Source: Nissolia schottii (taxonomy: Eukaryota > Streptophyta > Magnoliopsida > Fabales > Fabaceae). Taken from it: a DNA stretch of 64,000 nucleotides. Below the pieces are notes generated by a model. It searched no databases, had not been told where the DNA came from, and saw only the letters and a program-made list of their open reading frames with translations. The position numbers and the translations under genes were made by a program. Shown here in pieces: positions 37,501 to 48,250 of the stretch; position 1 is the stretch's first letter; each line of letters starts with the position of its first letter. The stretch lies in contig QANU01094832.1 of assembly GCA_003254905.1 (NCBI GenBank), forward strand, positions 758,991 to 822,990, given 5' to 3'.

Positions 37501-40500
37501 AGCAGTGGTTTAATGAAAAAGAGGAACAAATCTTAAATCATTATATAGAAGTCGTGATTTTTTTAAGTGATCATTGACCATCCATATAAGATTTGATGAC
37601 TAGTTCCTCATCCCTCCCACTTGATATGCCCTTGTGTGGGTGTGGGTGGGTGTGTGTGTGTTCTGCTATTCCCTCTCATAATAAGTCAGTGCTCCCACTT
37701 GATTTGCCCTTGTGGTGTGTTGCTATTCTTATTTATGTGACAATGCTCTTTCTGTTAGGGAACTGGAAAGAGTTTTATCTGCTATTTCATTGCGATGCTG
37801 TCTTGATAAACTAGAATCCAATTGGGCTGAGTAAGTTAACCTACTCCACACCATTCATTTTGAAGCAAATTTTTGTAGTGCTACGTTAACATGCAACCCT
37901 ACTTGCTCATCAGTCATTTTGATGGCTTTAAAATTTGTGCTTTTATTTGTCTATTCATTAATTTGGCACACACTGTATTTTGGATGATTTCAGGGAACAT
38001 GATCATTTGTTGACGTCTTCGAAGCTCGAGATGGTTGTTCATGGTTCACCTGTTACAGGTCATACAACTCCACAAACTGACAGAAGTAGTCAGTGGGCAG
38101 CTCTCAAGATTTACCTTGTATGTATCTTCTGCAAGATATAGTGTGTTGGTCCTTAATTGACCTTATTCTTATATGCATACCTATTTCTTTCTCTCTCTCC
38201 TTACGTTGCTTCTGGTAGCAGACCAGTGGTTTTGGTACGCGGTAATGGTATGATTGGTATCTGATATTGCATTATGTGAAGAATCATAGATCAGTTGATA
38301 TCAAACTGCGTAAGCCTAATTGCAGCAGAGATTATCTTTTACCTTCTCAAAGCCAAACATGCACATTGCTAGATGCATTTACTTCTCGTAGCTCAAGATG
38401 ATCTGGAGCCCATCCATCATAAGGGTTCCATGGTCAGGTTGTTGAATAAGTTTTGTTGGTTTCATGCTCTACTATCCCAGTTAGATGTGCACATCTAATT
38501 GGACTGGATCATAATTACCATCATATGTTTTTGGAATGACAATTTTGTTTTGAAATTTGCGAGAAATGCCCTCTATCTTTTGTTTCTTCATTTTGACTTA
38601 CTCGGAACTTGCTTTTAAATTGATCCTTTGCCGAATTCAGTGAATAGTGGGTCGCAATCCAATCATTTGAGCATTTATAGCAGATGCTGTTTGGGGGTTT
38701 GGGAAAGAAGAGGGGAAACTTCCATGCAGATTATTGCAGTGACCAGGCGTACCATTTTGAGATGATTGTTATCTTTTTTTATCAAGCATTAATATTTGCT
38801 AGAACATGGTCATCTTTGTTTGGCTTTCCTTTTGGCTTGTACTGGAACTAATAACTGGTGTCTTGTCTCATAATATGCTGGAGGTAGGTCTGGGAGTCAT
38901 AGTATTTTTTTCTGTCTGCATTTTAAGAGTGGGGTGAAGAACCTAATCTACGTACAACTTGTGGTTTTGGAACAGTATATAATTCTCCATGTCAGCAGTA
39001 TGACATTTATTTAAACTGCATTCAGTTCCTGAAGTAGTATTCTCTTATTAAAAGATTTTTCTAGTCTTGCTTAAACTCTTGATGGGGATGGAATGGTTGT
39101 TAAAAGTCGCTTAAGTGTGTATGATCTGTTTACATATAGTTTTCTGCATCCTTGGTTAACTCTTTCTTTTGGCACTGCTCCTAAATTGCAGGAAAAGTAC
39201 AAGGACTTTCATGGTAGATTACCAGTTATTGTTGCTGAAACTCTTCTACGATCAGATCCTCAGATTGAATTGCCTCTTTGGCTGGTTCAATTGTTCAAGG
39301 TAAAATATTCTAGGCTGAAATTGCAGTCACCGATTGGTATTGAGTGATGTTAGAGGGCACCTGCTTGTATCAAAATCTTCTCTTTTTTGGGTACATAATA
39401 CACTATGATTCCTATTTTCAAAACTTCCTACAAGTCCCCACATGAATATCTATGAATTTCTGTTGGAATTCATATAAATGTTGAAAATATGGAGTGTAGG
39501 TAGGGAAGTAGGAAGATAGAGAATATGGATAAATAGTATTGGATTTGATTTGGTCTGTGTGAAATAGAAAGCACTAATTCATTCTGAGAATTAGGTCAGA
39601 TACTAACTTATTACAACTAGAGCAAGTCCAAACCCACTAATTTTACAATAATAATGCTCTAACCCTTCTGAAATAAGGAAACAATGACTAAACCCTCAAC
39701 TAGACTCTGGCCAAAATGGACTGCACACCATGAATGTGATGTGCTCCACATAATATGAAGGATACCTTTTTATTTTTGTATTATTTCATCAATCATCATA
39801 TAACCTTGGCTGTTATGTAACATAGGATCTTTGGCAGTTAATGTGATGTTCTTTGCATGGCTTGTGACAGGAGGGTCAAAAGGAAAGGATATCAGGGATG
39901 ACTGGCAGGGAATCAAGCCCTGCTTCCTTATTTCAGCTTTATGTTACCTATGGTCGATATGCAGAAGCTACCAATCTCTTGCTTGGCTGCATACAATCAT
40001 TTGCTTCAGTGGTAAATTAATCGTTACTATTATGGATGGAAGTTATTACAATTCTCGATCAAAATATAATGAAGTTTTTTTGATTAAATTTTCAAATTTG
40101 TTCTTAGAATTATCATCATCGTTCAAGTTTGTGCTCTGGTTATAACAATGGTTATAATAGTTCTTGAAGTTGATCAAGTTAATCCTTCGACATCTGTCAA
40201 ATTAGTCCCTCACAGGATTCACTTGACTGGCTTTGGTAACTTCAGGGACTACTATGATTATTTCCATAATCTGGAGACAAACTTGACTGATGTTGACAAT
40301 TCCTTCACACAGTTTCTTTTTAAATAAATAAAAATAAATTACAACTTAACATAAGCACTCACCCTACGTTCTTTTTTTTTAAATGTCAACCTTTTGCAGA
40401 GACCGGCAGATATAATTAAAAGGAAAAGACCATATGCTGCTTGGTTTCCTTACACAACAATTGAGCGTCTACTACAACAACTTGAGGAATTAATCAGAAG

Positions 40501-40705
40501 GGGTCACATGGTAGAGCAATGTGACAAGCTCAAACAGATGTTACGTAGTTCTTTGCACAACCATCTGACGGTGGTAAGCTTGATAAATTCTTACTGAATT
40601 TTGATTTTTTTCTGCTGCTTGGCATGGATTTTCTTGTCTTTCTCATTTGTCTCTGTTTTTCAGTTAAAGGGGGACTCGGATGATGCAATTTTTGCATCTT
40701 CATGA
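25517..40705 (+). CDS. NUP160: nuclear pore complex protein NUP160
   Basis: NUP160 is a scaffold subunit of the NUP107-160 (Y) subcomplex, needed for pore assembly and mRNA export. I rebuilt 27 exons with consistent phases: 25517-25701, 25992-26124, 26452-26719, 27058-27118, 27524-27666, 28326-28411, 29214-29315, 29406-29500, 29670-29790, 29874-30056, 30175-30364, 30505-31037, 31283-31445, 32478-32752, 33204-33391, 34710-34786, 34879-35219, 36051-36119, 36199-36517, 37067-37195, 37318-37426, 37759-37830, 37994-38117, 39192-39299, 39871-40011, 40400-40573, 40664-40705. This gives 1476 aa against about 1500 in Arabidopsis. The N-terminal half (roughly 1-500) matches the beta-propeller part (for example FVFVLHADGTLRIWDLASHS); the rest is the alpha-helical part. 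Exon 7 (29214-29315) is the least certain boundary. Confidence 0.93.
27133..27392. mobile_element. hairpin MITE in NUP160 intron 4
   Basis: The left arm from 27133 (GGGATGATTCGGGTGGGAAT) pairs with the right arm ending 27392 (...ATTCTCACTTTAATCATCCC). The arms share blocks such as GAGCTTCTTATGTG, GTGAGAATGAATTTTCAA and AATCTTAAAAAGGAAATATA, so nearly the whole 260 bp folds into one hairpin. It starts only 14 bp inside the 5' splice site. No clear target-site duplication was identified. Confidence 0.75.
32940..33122. mobile_element. possible short TIR element in NUP160 intron 14
   Basis: The left end GGGCCCGTTTTAGAG and the right end, inverse complement GGGCTCATTTGGATGAGC, resemble the GGGCCCGTTTGG-type ends of plant MITEs. 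The interior is AT-rich. The match is loose and no duplication is clear. Confidence 0.35.
37061..37070 (+). promoter_or_regulatory. NUP160: NAGNAG tandem acceptor before NUP160 exon 20
   Basis: The intron ends CTGCAGCAG. Splicing after the first CAG (exon from 37067) or the second (from 37070) keeps the frame and adds or drops one residue (His-Pro-Ala-Asp against His-Pro-Asp). NAGNAG sites often give both products. Confidence 0.6.
40087..40306 (+). mobile_element. MITE family copy C (NUP160 intron 25)
   Basis: Decayed copy. The internal order matches copies A and B: TTTCAAATTTGTTCTTAGAA, TTAATCCTTCGACATCTGTC, GGTAACTTCAGGGACTACTA, ACAAACTTGACTGATGTTGA. The terminal AGTAAACC motifs are eroded, so the ends are approximate. 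Confidence 0.6.
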
Positions 40706-41434
40706 TTGCTATTTAACTGGTTTACCTGAGGCTGTTACTGACGGATGGATCTACCTCCACAAGGGGGGCCCCTTTGGTACATTATATAGTATTAAATAGT
40801 ATATGGCCTCGAGTATAGCATGAGAAATATATTGTATGCATTTTTTTACTATCTAATTTGACACGTCGGATGTAATTGTATAATTTTTATTGAGTCCAAC
40901 ATTTGTTGTGTCATTATGTTAGTCAATAGCATAAAATTAGTTTTATGCACAAACACTCGTATACATAAATATGTTAAGAATTAACTTTTACAAAAAGAAA
41001 ATGATTAAAATTAATTAGAAATTAGTGATGACATGATAAAAAGAAAATTATTGTTATTCAAAATGATAAAATGATTAACAAAATTATAAGTTCTATAATA
41101 TATTTTAAAGAGAATAAAATGTAGATTACTATTACTATGTATTACCAATGTATTATATAATTTTTGGCCAAAAAGAGGTCCTGTGAAAAACAGTGTTTTG
41201 CCTCAATTTCTAAAACAAAAGGAAAAGGGAATCGTGAGCAGCCGCAGCAAAAACCACCTGCGAAGCATGAGAAGCTGCAGCGAAGACAACTTGAAATCGT
41301 TAGTCCTTAGTAGCTGTAGCTAAGATGATTTGTGTTGCACCACTGTTGATGACGAATTGCTTCCAGAACCAAGAAAATTTATATTATTCTATGGTGACAA
41401 GATTATGAAAAATTAACAAGAAATGGTTTCCCTT

Positions 41435-41790
41435 CTAGTGTGGGTAAAGTGGTTGTTCTTTCTTAATTGTTTATCCCATGTCTTGTGAGAGGAAATATTT
41501 TTCGAATGCTTTGCAAGAATTTGTTGCTGACCAACCACTTCCAAGTTTAAATGAATAAACCTTCAAATTTGTCTCGAATTATTAAATAGTCATTAACTTA
41601 GAAACCAATTTGACTGATGCTAACATTTTTATGGACAAATTTAAAGGATTATTCAAGTTATGAGCTTCTTGGAGGTGAAATCTTGCAAGTTGTACATTCA
41701 ACACATCCATCTTCGAAGGTATAAGGTTAGATCACGTATAATTTCCCTTTCAAGTCTTCTCAACTTTCATTTATCAAGAGGTGTACACAC
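41435..41790 (+). pseudogene. NUP160: duplicated NUP160 exon 9 fragment with inserted MITE
   Basis: This segment repeats about 29630-29840, i.e. the end of NUP160 intron 8, exon 9 and the start of intron 9. Shared blocks include TTATCCCATGTCTTGTSAG (S is C or G), ATGCTTTGCAAGAA, TTTGTYGCTGACCA (Y is C or T), GATGAAATCTTGC/GGTGAAATCTTGC and, downstream of the exon, TATAATTTCCCTTTCAAGTC. The exon copy is interrupted at about 41555-41656 by a short copy of the intron MITE family. It carries indels and cannot encode the original frame. A CATAATGCTGCAGCC at about 41980 may be a trace of exon 10. Confidence 0.8.
41555..41656 (+). mobile_element. MITE family copy D (deleted) in the NUP160 fragment
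   Basis: It begins AATAAACCTTCAAATTTGTC and ends ATGGACAAATTTAAAGGATT. Only the two ends and a little interior (AATTTGACTGATGCTAAC) remain, about 100 bp against about 255 in copies A and B. It splits the duplicated exon. Confidence 0.6.
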
Positions 41791-42144
41791 TTTCATTGAA
41801 TGCATTGTGTTCATTTTTAACACTTCTTTTGTTGCCCTGTGTTCATTTGTACGTACCCAAATGTTCTTAATACGTACTGCTTTATATTTTATCTACATCA
41901 AAAATTACAAAATTATCCATACCTATTTTTCTCTCTTGAAAATTGTGAAATAATACATTACGAAATATTGATTCATCATTGCATAATGCTGCAGCCTTTT
42001 AATACCACGCCAAACCAATTTATGCAAGGTGCTCTGATAAACCAAAAGGAGAAACAGCTACCTATTATCACCTCATGATATATCAACTAGCCATGTTTCA
42101 TTACACAACACCCAAAATTTCTATGACAATCTCCAAAACAAAAG

Positions 42145-44415
42145 TTAGATTGACATCAGCTTTGGTCCATTATCTGGCATGCCCATACCAGCAGCTAATT
42201 CAGCATCAAGTTGTGTATGAGGAGCTACCATCATTAGTTTTACACTACACAATGAAACACTAGTATCAGAAATAATGTCATTATTGGAAACCAATATATA
42301 GAAAGTGAGAAAGCGAAACTACAAATGAAGTATATAAAAAGTCATTTCAATTTCAATTAAACCTGCATTGAACTAGGTGAAAAGGTTAAAAATGAATTTA
42401 AATGCACAACAGTAACATGTTAAGCTCGTTTAATTAGATATGCAAAGGTTGAATATTTGGATGTGTTCTGGCAAGATAACCATGCAGCAAACAACACAAT
42501 TATTTGATAAAGTAACTGACTCATTTTAGCTTACCTAAACATTCCTAAATATTTCAATTTAGTGTAGAATTGTAGACATACAACACAAGTTCACATCTAT
42601 TATCATACGAATACAATTTACATATGCTGTATGAGTGAAATAATATGCAAAATGCGCTCATTTATTGATAGGAGAATTCCAGAAAAGAAAAGCTAAGCCA
42701 AATAAGTAGGACTGAGGTAAGTGATTAATCACATAATTTAACTGATTTAAGCCTAAACAACAAGCATGATTTTTAACAATTCCCCATCAATCATCTTTGC
42801 ATGATTTTTAAGCATAGATTTTCAGTTTGATAAAAAGCTCAAGCTTACTATATCTTAGCTAAGCAAGCTTGAGGAAAGTAGTATTGAGTTCAAGTTCAAC
42901 TCAACTCAATTACATGCCTCCTAGTAGTGTTGTCAAATAGCGGCTATAGCGGAGCAGTGTAGCAGATTTGGAGCCTGGCCACTATGTTATTTAACAGTGT
43001 TATAGTGGTGCTATAGCAGAAAAAATAGCATATTTTTGGCTATTTTTGGCTAAACGCTATTTACGCTATTCCGCTATTGATAACATTGCCTCCTAAAAAG
43101 CAACATATGATCCTTTCACACTGTCATGTCAAACTACTTTAGGTGTTCTCAATCGCAAAGGCAAAACCATCAATCTAACCGTCAACACAGCTATTCAAAT
43201 GGGGGGAAAACCAGAACACGATTCTTCACAAATCAAAAGGGGTAAAGTATAGGAAACATAAGCAAAACCACCATACATACCGCTTCTTGTGTTTTTTGGT
43301 CTTAAAATGCTCGTCCCTCACAGCAACATTTGCAAAGTACCGACTGCGGAGATTTCCAAAGACCAACACATTTTAGATCAAACCAACCAACAAAAAAAAA
43401 TGGCACAACCCAAAAAGGGACACAGAGAGGAACACTACAGTGTCCTTAACAATAACAAAAATAAAAAATAAAATAACCAACATGTGAATAGAGAAACCAC
43501 AAATGATTCCGGTATTTTTTTTTTCTTTCGTTTTTCCCCCAAGTTGCCCCAAATGTTCTACCTACACAAGGCATAGCAGTGTTCTACCAACAATCCTAAC
43601 TTCTAAACCCCATATAAGCCATTTTCTTAGTAAAATATATTTTTAAACAGCAACATGATAACCAAGAAGAGGCAGAGAGAGGAATGCTTAAAGCATCCTT
43701 AACAATATGTGAATAGAAGCGCGAGTAAACGTTCAAATTCGCCGCTAATGTTGGACGCATCAGTGCAAATTCATCACAAGGTTGACATCTGTACATCAAA
43801 TTTATACCGGGCGTCAAGGATCCCAATGGACATGGTGTCAGCCTTGGGGACGAATTTGAGGGACGTGGACGCCAACATGGGATGAATTTGAAGATTTACT
43901 GGATGAACTACAATAAAGGAACTCCCCCCAAACACAAATTGCTCCAAATTTCTTACGTACGACTATCATGGCAGTGTTCTATCAACAATCTAAATTCTCA
44001 AAATCCCACATCATAGAATCAATAGAGTTGAAAACTTTTTCATTAAAAAAAAATCAAAATAACAACATGATAAGAAATAATTGAAGAGATAGAGAGACAC
44101 AGACTCGCAGTGAAGGCAATAGTACTGCCCCATCCCAGGCAAATCTTCATCTACAGCTAAAGGTACCCTCTCTTCATCTGGCTTGTTCAGCTGCGTGTAA
44201 ACCATGTCATCACGTATCAAATTGTTAAGGAATCACACTAAAAGAAAACTAATTTCAGAAAAAAATAAGTGAAATTTTGGGGAAAAATCAAACATAGCGA
44301 CTACATAAACACACAAAAAAAAAAGGATATCTTTGACGAGGAATTTGGAGCGGCGATGGGTTTTGTGAGAGTATCTTCTCTTCTTCACGTTCCTGTGCGG
44401 ACATTTGCCCCCCAT
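42145..44415 (-). CDS. ZNF593: ZNF593/Bud20-like C2H2 zinc finger protein
   Basis: Small basic protein of the family that in yeast (Bud20) accompanies pre-60S ribosomes out of the nucleus. Minus-strand exons: 44415-44331, 44213-44105, 43343-43281 and 42244-42145; phases agree and give 118 aa. It begins MGGKCPHRNVKKRRYSHK and has the acidic EDLPGMGQYYC stretch. A single U1-type finger (CLHC, then HFKTKKH) spans exons 2-3, and the family tail HTQLDAELAAGMGMPDNGPK is present. The first intron uses AT-AC ends; without recognising that, the gene looks broken after FLVK. The protein has KLMMVAPHTQ where I recall KQMMGPAPHTQ in Arabidopsis, one residue shorter. Confidence 0.93.
42925..43088. mobile_element. 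hAT-like MITE in ZNF593 intron 3
   Basis: Flanked by CCTCCTAG (42917-42924) and CCTCCTAA (43089-43096), a 7-of-8 target-site duplication. The ends are TAGTGTTGTCAAATAGCGG and, inverted, CAATGTTATCAATAGCGG. Inside are many GCTATAGCGG / CGCTATT motifs. This GTTGTCAAATAGCGG type is a familiar plant hAT MITE pattern. Confidence 0.8.
43718..43912 (+). mobile_element. MITE family copy E (ZNF593 intron 2)
   Basis: The ends GAGTAAACGTTCAAATTCGC and GATGAATTTGAAGATTTACTGG correspond to those of copies A and B. The interior is more diverged and contains GACGAATTTGAGGGACGTGG. Boundaries are approximate and the flanking duplication is not clear. Confidence 0.6.
44214..44330 (-). other. ZNF593: U12-type AT-AC intron of ZNF593
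   Basis: On the minus strand the intron starts ATATCCTTTT right after AAAG and ends GATAC before GTGATGAC. It contains the branch site TTCCTTAAC at 44232-44224, whose adenines lie 11-12 nt from the 3' end. All three elements match the minor-spliceosome consensus exactly. Joining the exons gives FLVK-GDDMVY, the expected family sequence; no GT-AG choice does. Length is 117 bp. Confidence 0.92.
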
Positions 44416-44434
44416 TTTTGGAGCTTCTGAATTG

Positions 44435-44604
44435 TTAGGGTTCCTTTCTTAGCTCTGGTTTGGTTCCCACTGCAACTTCAAATTAGGGTTTTTCACTTCA
44501 GTTCTTCAATGCTACGGAGAAGATGAAACGACACTGCTTCATAAGCCCTTTTTTTGGGCTAATAGCTAGAGATATTGGGCCTATAGCCAAGGAACATTTG
44601 GGCT
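44435..44604 (-). promoter_or_regulatory. ZNF593: ZNF593 promoter: telo-boxes plus site II elements
   Basis: Two telo-box sequences (AACCCTAA on the gene strand) lie at 44435-44442 and 44483-44492. Upstream are site II cores TGGGCT/TGGGCC at 44555-44560, 44576-44581 and 44599-44604, plus an inverted AAGCCC at 44543. The telo-box with site II combination is characteristic of plant ribosomal-protein and ribosome-biogenesis genes, which fits the proposed role. Confidence 0.7.
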
Positions 44605-44807
44605 TTAATTGTTTGAACTATTATACTTTTATGACCAAAACAAACCTGTTGAACTTTCTCTGGCCCGAAAATTCTACCAAAAAACCCAAATAGAACTCTT
44701 ATTCACGTCAAAAATAAAATTGTGCCAGAGTGCGGTAGGCCTTTTTTTTTTTAATCTTCCGGGTATCCACTGTTGGGGATGCAGTGACTAATTCTTTTGC
44801 ATACTAT

Positions 44808-44896
44808 AAGTTCATTTAAGGATTTAGACGTTGATCACAATTTTAAAGTCAAAGTTCATTTAAGGATTTAGACGTTGATCACAATTTTAAAGTCAG
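44808..44896 (+). repeat. 44-bp tandem duplication
   Basis: Two near-identical copies beginning AAGTTCATTTAAGGATTTAG start at 44808 and 44852. No mutations separate them over most of the unit, so the duplication looks recent. The rest of 44605-45147 is unremarkable intergenic sequence. Confidence 0.9.
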
Positions 44897-45147
44897 TCCA
44901 TGTCCAAGATGAGGATTGAACACTAAACATTTGGTTAAAGAATGAGAGAAGGCTTACCTGTGCGCCCTCTCCTTACCAACACATGGTTGATAAATAAATA
45001 AAAGTGATACATAAGTATCCAAATATGGGTTTAAATTATCCAACACATAGGTAATTGAAGTAGCAATTTGTTAACAAACATTTTAAGTTTCGAGCCTTGT
45101 GAATTTGACCATTTGTGCATGTTGGGAGAGGTAATATTATTCCCTTA

Positions 45148-45857
45148 AGGGACGTGTGGTTCGCAAATCTTCTCACATTCCTTGGAATGTGACCATGAAA
45201 ATGCAATATTCTCATGTTTGGTTCATAGCTTAGAAAAATATTTACAGATGTCCTGCATTCTTAGGAATGAAAATTGCCCTATTTTCAATCCAACTTCTCC
45301 CATGGGAATGTTGGATTCTTATGGGAATGGAATGTTTGTGAAATATGAAAAGATTAAATTGCCCCCAAACCTTATACCATTGACAAACATCATCATCGCT
45401 AGACCACCACCAACCACCACCGACCGATGACCGATGCTAGGCCACGGCTGATTGGCGATCGATGTCGAGCCACCGCCAGCCGACACAGACAACCATTGGC
45501 CAATCGACTCTAAGCCATTGTGGATTGACTCCAAACCATCGTTGCCACCAATGAACCTCCATCCAGCAACGCCAGACAGTCCACTGTCGGACGACGTCGA
45601 ATTACCATCGACCAACGTCGGACCACTACTGGCCATCATCAAACCACTGTTGGTCAATGTTGAGCTACCTCCGACATATATCGTTTTGTTATGGGTATTT
45701 TTAAAAAAATATATTGCATTATTGAGAATGTTGGTAACAATTCAATTTGTAAGCAAACGTCTTTAAACTATATTCATAAAAAAACTTTTTTTGAGAATAA
45801 CATTATTAAAAATAACATTTTCAAAAATAAAAATAATTTCACAAACCACACGCTCCG
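45148..45857. mobile_element. PIF/Harbinger-like non-autonomous element
   Basis: The 3-bp TTA occurs directly outside both ends (45145-45147 and 45858-45860). The left end AGGGACGTGTGGTTCGCAAA matches the inverse of the right end, CGGAGCGTGTGGTTTGTGAA. A TTA duplication with such ends is the PIF/Harbinger pattern. The interior has two copies of a CCCATGGGAATGTTGG / ATGGGAATGGAATG theme, then a GC-rich degenerate repeat at 45400-45680. No transposase is present. Confidence 0.7.
45400..45680 (+). repeat. degenerate GC-rich minisatellite inside the element
   Basis: Irregular repeats of GACCACC / GTCGAGCCACC / CCACTGTTGG-like motifs, much richer in GC than the flanks. Long open frames on both strands here (Pro-rich on +) reflect the repeat, not a gene. 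Confidence 0.6.
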
Positions 45858-45860
45858 TTA

Positions 45861-47423
45861 ACTATTTAAGCTGTCTATTACTTTTGTTGGTAAAAACACA
45901 CTCTTGTCAAGGAAATTGACTCATGTTCCAAGCTTTTTTCGTTGTTATATATATGAAGAGGATGAAAAGAAAAAGGGGTTAAGACTTTTGTATGCATCAC
46001 ATCACAATCATATGAAAAACATTAGCAACACAGACGGGGTTTCCTCGAAGTGTCATTTGGTCCATTGTCATAAAGACACACATGCATTGTGTTTGTGTTT
46101 GTGTCTATTGGCAAAAATCATGTCCAAATTCTCATAATCTGCTTCTCACTTCTATTGTAGACAAAATATGTCATATTCTTCCATTGCATGTGTGAAGCCA
46201 TGAAACTTGCCACACCTACAAGGAAAAGTGACAAAAGTCCCCGATATTTTCCTCTATCACCTTGCTCCTTTAATCTTCCATATGTAAGAAACATATTCGG
46301 GGATTTTTGAAATATAATAATATGGTGCATTGATCAGAAAAATGCCAAAATGGATACAAACATCCGAGTAACAACCACCGCAATAAGAGTGGTCCACACT
46401 GTAAGAAAAACTTAGTGGAGCAAAATCTTAAGACCTATAATATAGAAAGTCTTTTTGTGTAAAAACTATGAAATTGAGAGAAATTCCCGTTCCAATTCAA
46501 AATAAGGGCATGCCTCCGAATTCAATAAACCCTTTACAAAAATTACTTGATCATGATTCACAAGGAACCACAACAAGCAAAACAAATACAACACGCAACC
46601 ACTTGGGCAAAACACATAACCCAGCAAGAACAGGGAAATCCTCACCAAAACACGCTTGAGAAAATCACATGAACACAACATATGCATTACAAATTTGAAA
46701 TACCCAAACAACACCTTGACACACACCAAAACAAAACCAGGAAGCAAAAATAGACATATCACATGCTCTTAACATTGAACAAAATATTACGTTTGATCAA
46801 AAACCACAGTAGAGGTACCATTTATAATGGCGCATGTGCATCCCCCTTACCTTTTTATATTATTATTATTATTATTATTTTATTGTTATTGTTATTGTTA
46901 TTATTTCAACTATATATACAATTATACTATAAGGTACTATTAGGTTCTCTTCAATGCAAAGCTACAACCATATAAAGGTCAAAAAGATTTTGCCACCTTC
47001 CCCAAGATAACCTTTACGTGACAATCAGAAGGGTCGTAAAAGGTGGAGTCGTTAGTGGCCTAATTGGAAAAATTGGAATTGAGAGTGTATAACGTCACCA
47101 ATGTCGTAGCTATAAAGCCTCTCTATAAAGTCAATAATCTAAACCCTTGTTTTATGCAGGTGAATCTCTTGCCCTTAGAGCCTCTCCTATGTATACCCTA
47201 CCACAACAAAGTAAAAGTATATACATAGGTAGCTAGGATTCTAATTTTTAGTTACTTCAAAAGTTGAGTATATTATATATGTACGAGGTTGCACTATAAA
47301 TATAAGAAAAACCAATCACATGTACAACGCATGTACCACACATGCTATAGTCATTGAGAACTAATCACTTTATGCTCATGGTCATGGCTAGTAACTTGAT
47401 AATTGATCATATTATTGAGGCAA
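45861..47423. other. intergenic, no gene seen
   Basis: AT-rich with short meaningless ORFs. There is a (TAT)n and (TTATTG)n microsatellite at 46858-46903. Confidence 0.55.
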
Positions 47424-48250
47424 GTAATGAGTCTTATGTTGGAGAGACTATCTTTATGACAATGCCTTATAAAAATTTAAAGTCTCCTATTAAGATCTCC
47501 TATTAGAATTATCTAATTCTAAATGGATTACAACCAATTGTAATTTTTTGTTTTGATAAAAATGGGTCGACTCTTGAACCAAATAGGATGTTTTTGAGCT
47601 TAATTTTGTGATCTAATTGATAGGATGGACATTGTAATTAATTAGTGTGGATAACGGTGTAGGCTTTAACCCATAGGCACATGATGGGAGGGTACTAGGG
47701 TTTCTGACTATTTATATGCGTGGCTAGGTCCCCTCTGTCCCCTCTGTACTCACTAGTAGGCATGACCATTGAGAATTGTGACAGGAGTGTGTGAGTTACA
47801 GAAGAAGCTTGTAGGTTCTAGTTCGATTATCTAACTATGGCATACCATAGATCTTATTCACATGATAATCATGTCATCATTCTGTGAGTGTCCTAATCTC
47901 ATGCAATTGCTAATAAATTTTCGCTTACATCTTCTACTCTAATAGCTAGCTTGTGAGGTGCGGTTCTCCTAATGTTCTTATGCTCGTTAGAAATGGTGCT
48001 TTCATTCAGTGTCAACCAATCGGAGAGGACTACCTGCAGAGGGTGAAGTATTGAATAGTGTAGCTGTTGGGATGCCAACTTTTGAAGGTGGTGACAATGT
48101 AACAAGTCCAACATTGTGGAGGCTACCTTCATGGGAAGACCTCATAAAGACTTAGACTCTCTCACTCCAATAGCTAGTTTTTAGGGTGTGATTCTCTCAA
48201 AGTTCTTAATGCCAGTTACAAGGAGCATATATATTGGCATTAGAGCAATA
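47424..48250 (+). mobile_element. probable decayed LTR element (TRIM-like)
   Basis: Two related segments occur in tandem. The first (about 47424-47995) opens with GTTGGAGAGACTATCTTTAT and ends with AATAGCTAGCTTGTGAGGTG then CTCGTTAGA. The second (about 48095-48250) opens with AACATTGTGGAGGCTACCTT and soon has AATAGCTAGTTTTTAGGGTG then GCCAGTTACA. Between them is ATGGTGCTTTCATT, which resembles primer-binding-site sequence seen after plant LTRs. No coding domain is visible. The LTR interpretation rests on these partial matches. Confidence 0.35.

Noticed and set aside
44233-44415. Single-exon reading of ZNF593 (60 aa ending in intron)
   Set aside because: It runs into the AT-AC intron; the spliced model restores the full family sequence.
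45319-45766. Opposing 104-112 aa ORFs
   Set aside because: Both lie in the GC-rich repeat inside a PIF/Harbinger-like element; open on both strands because of repeat composition.
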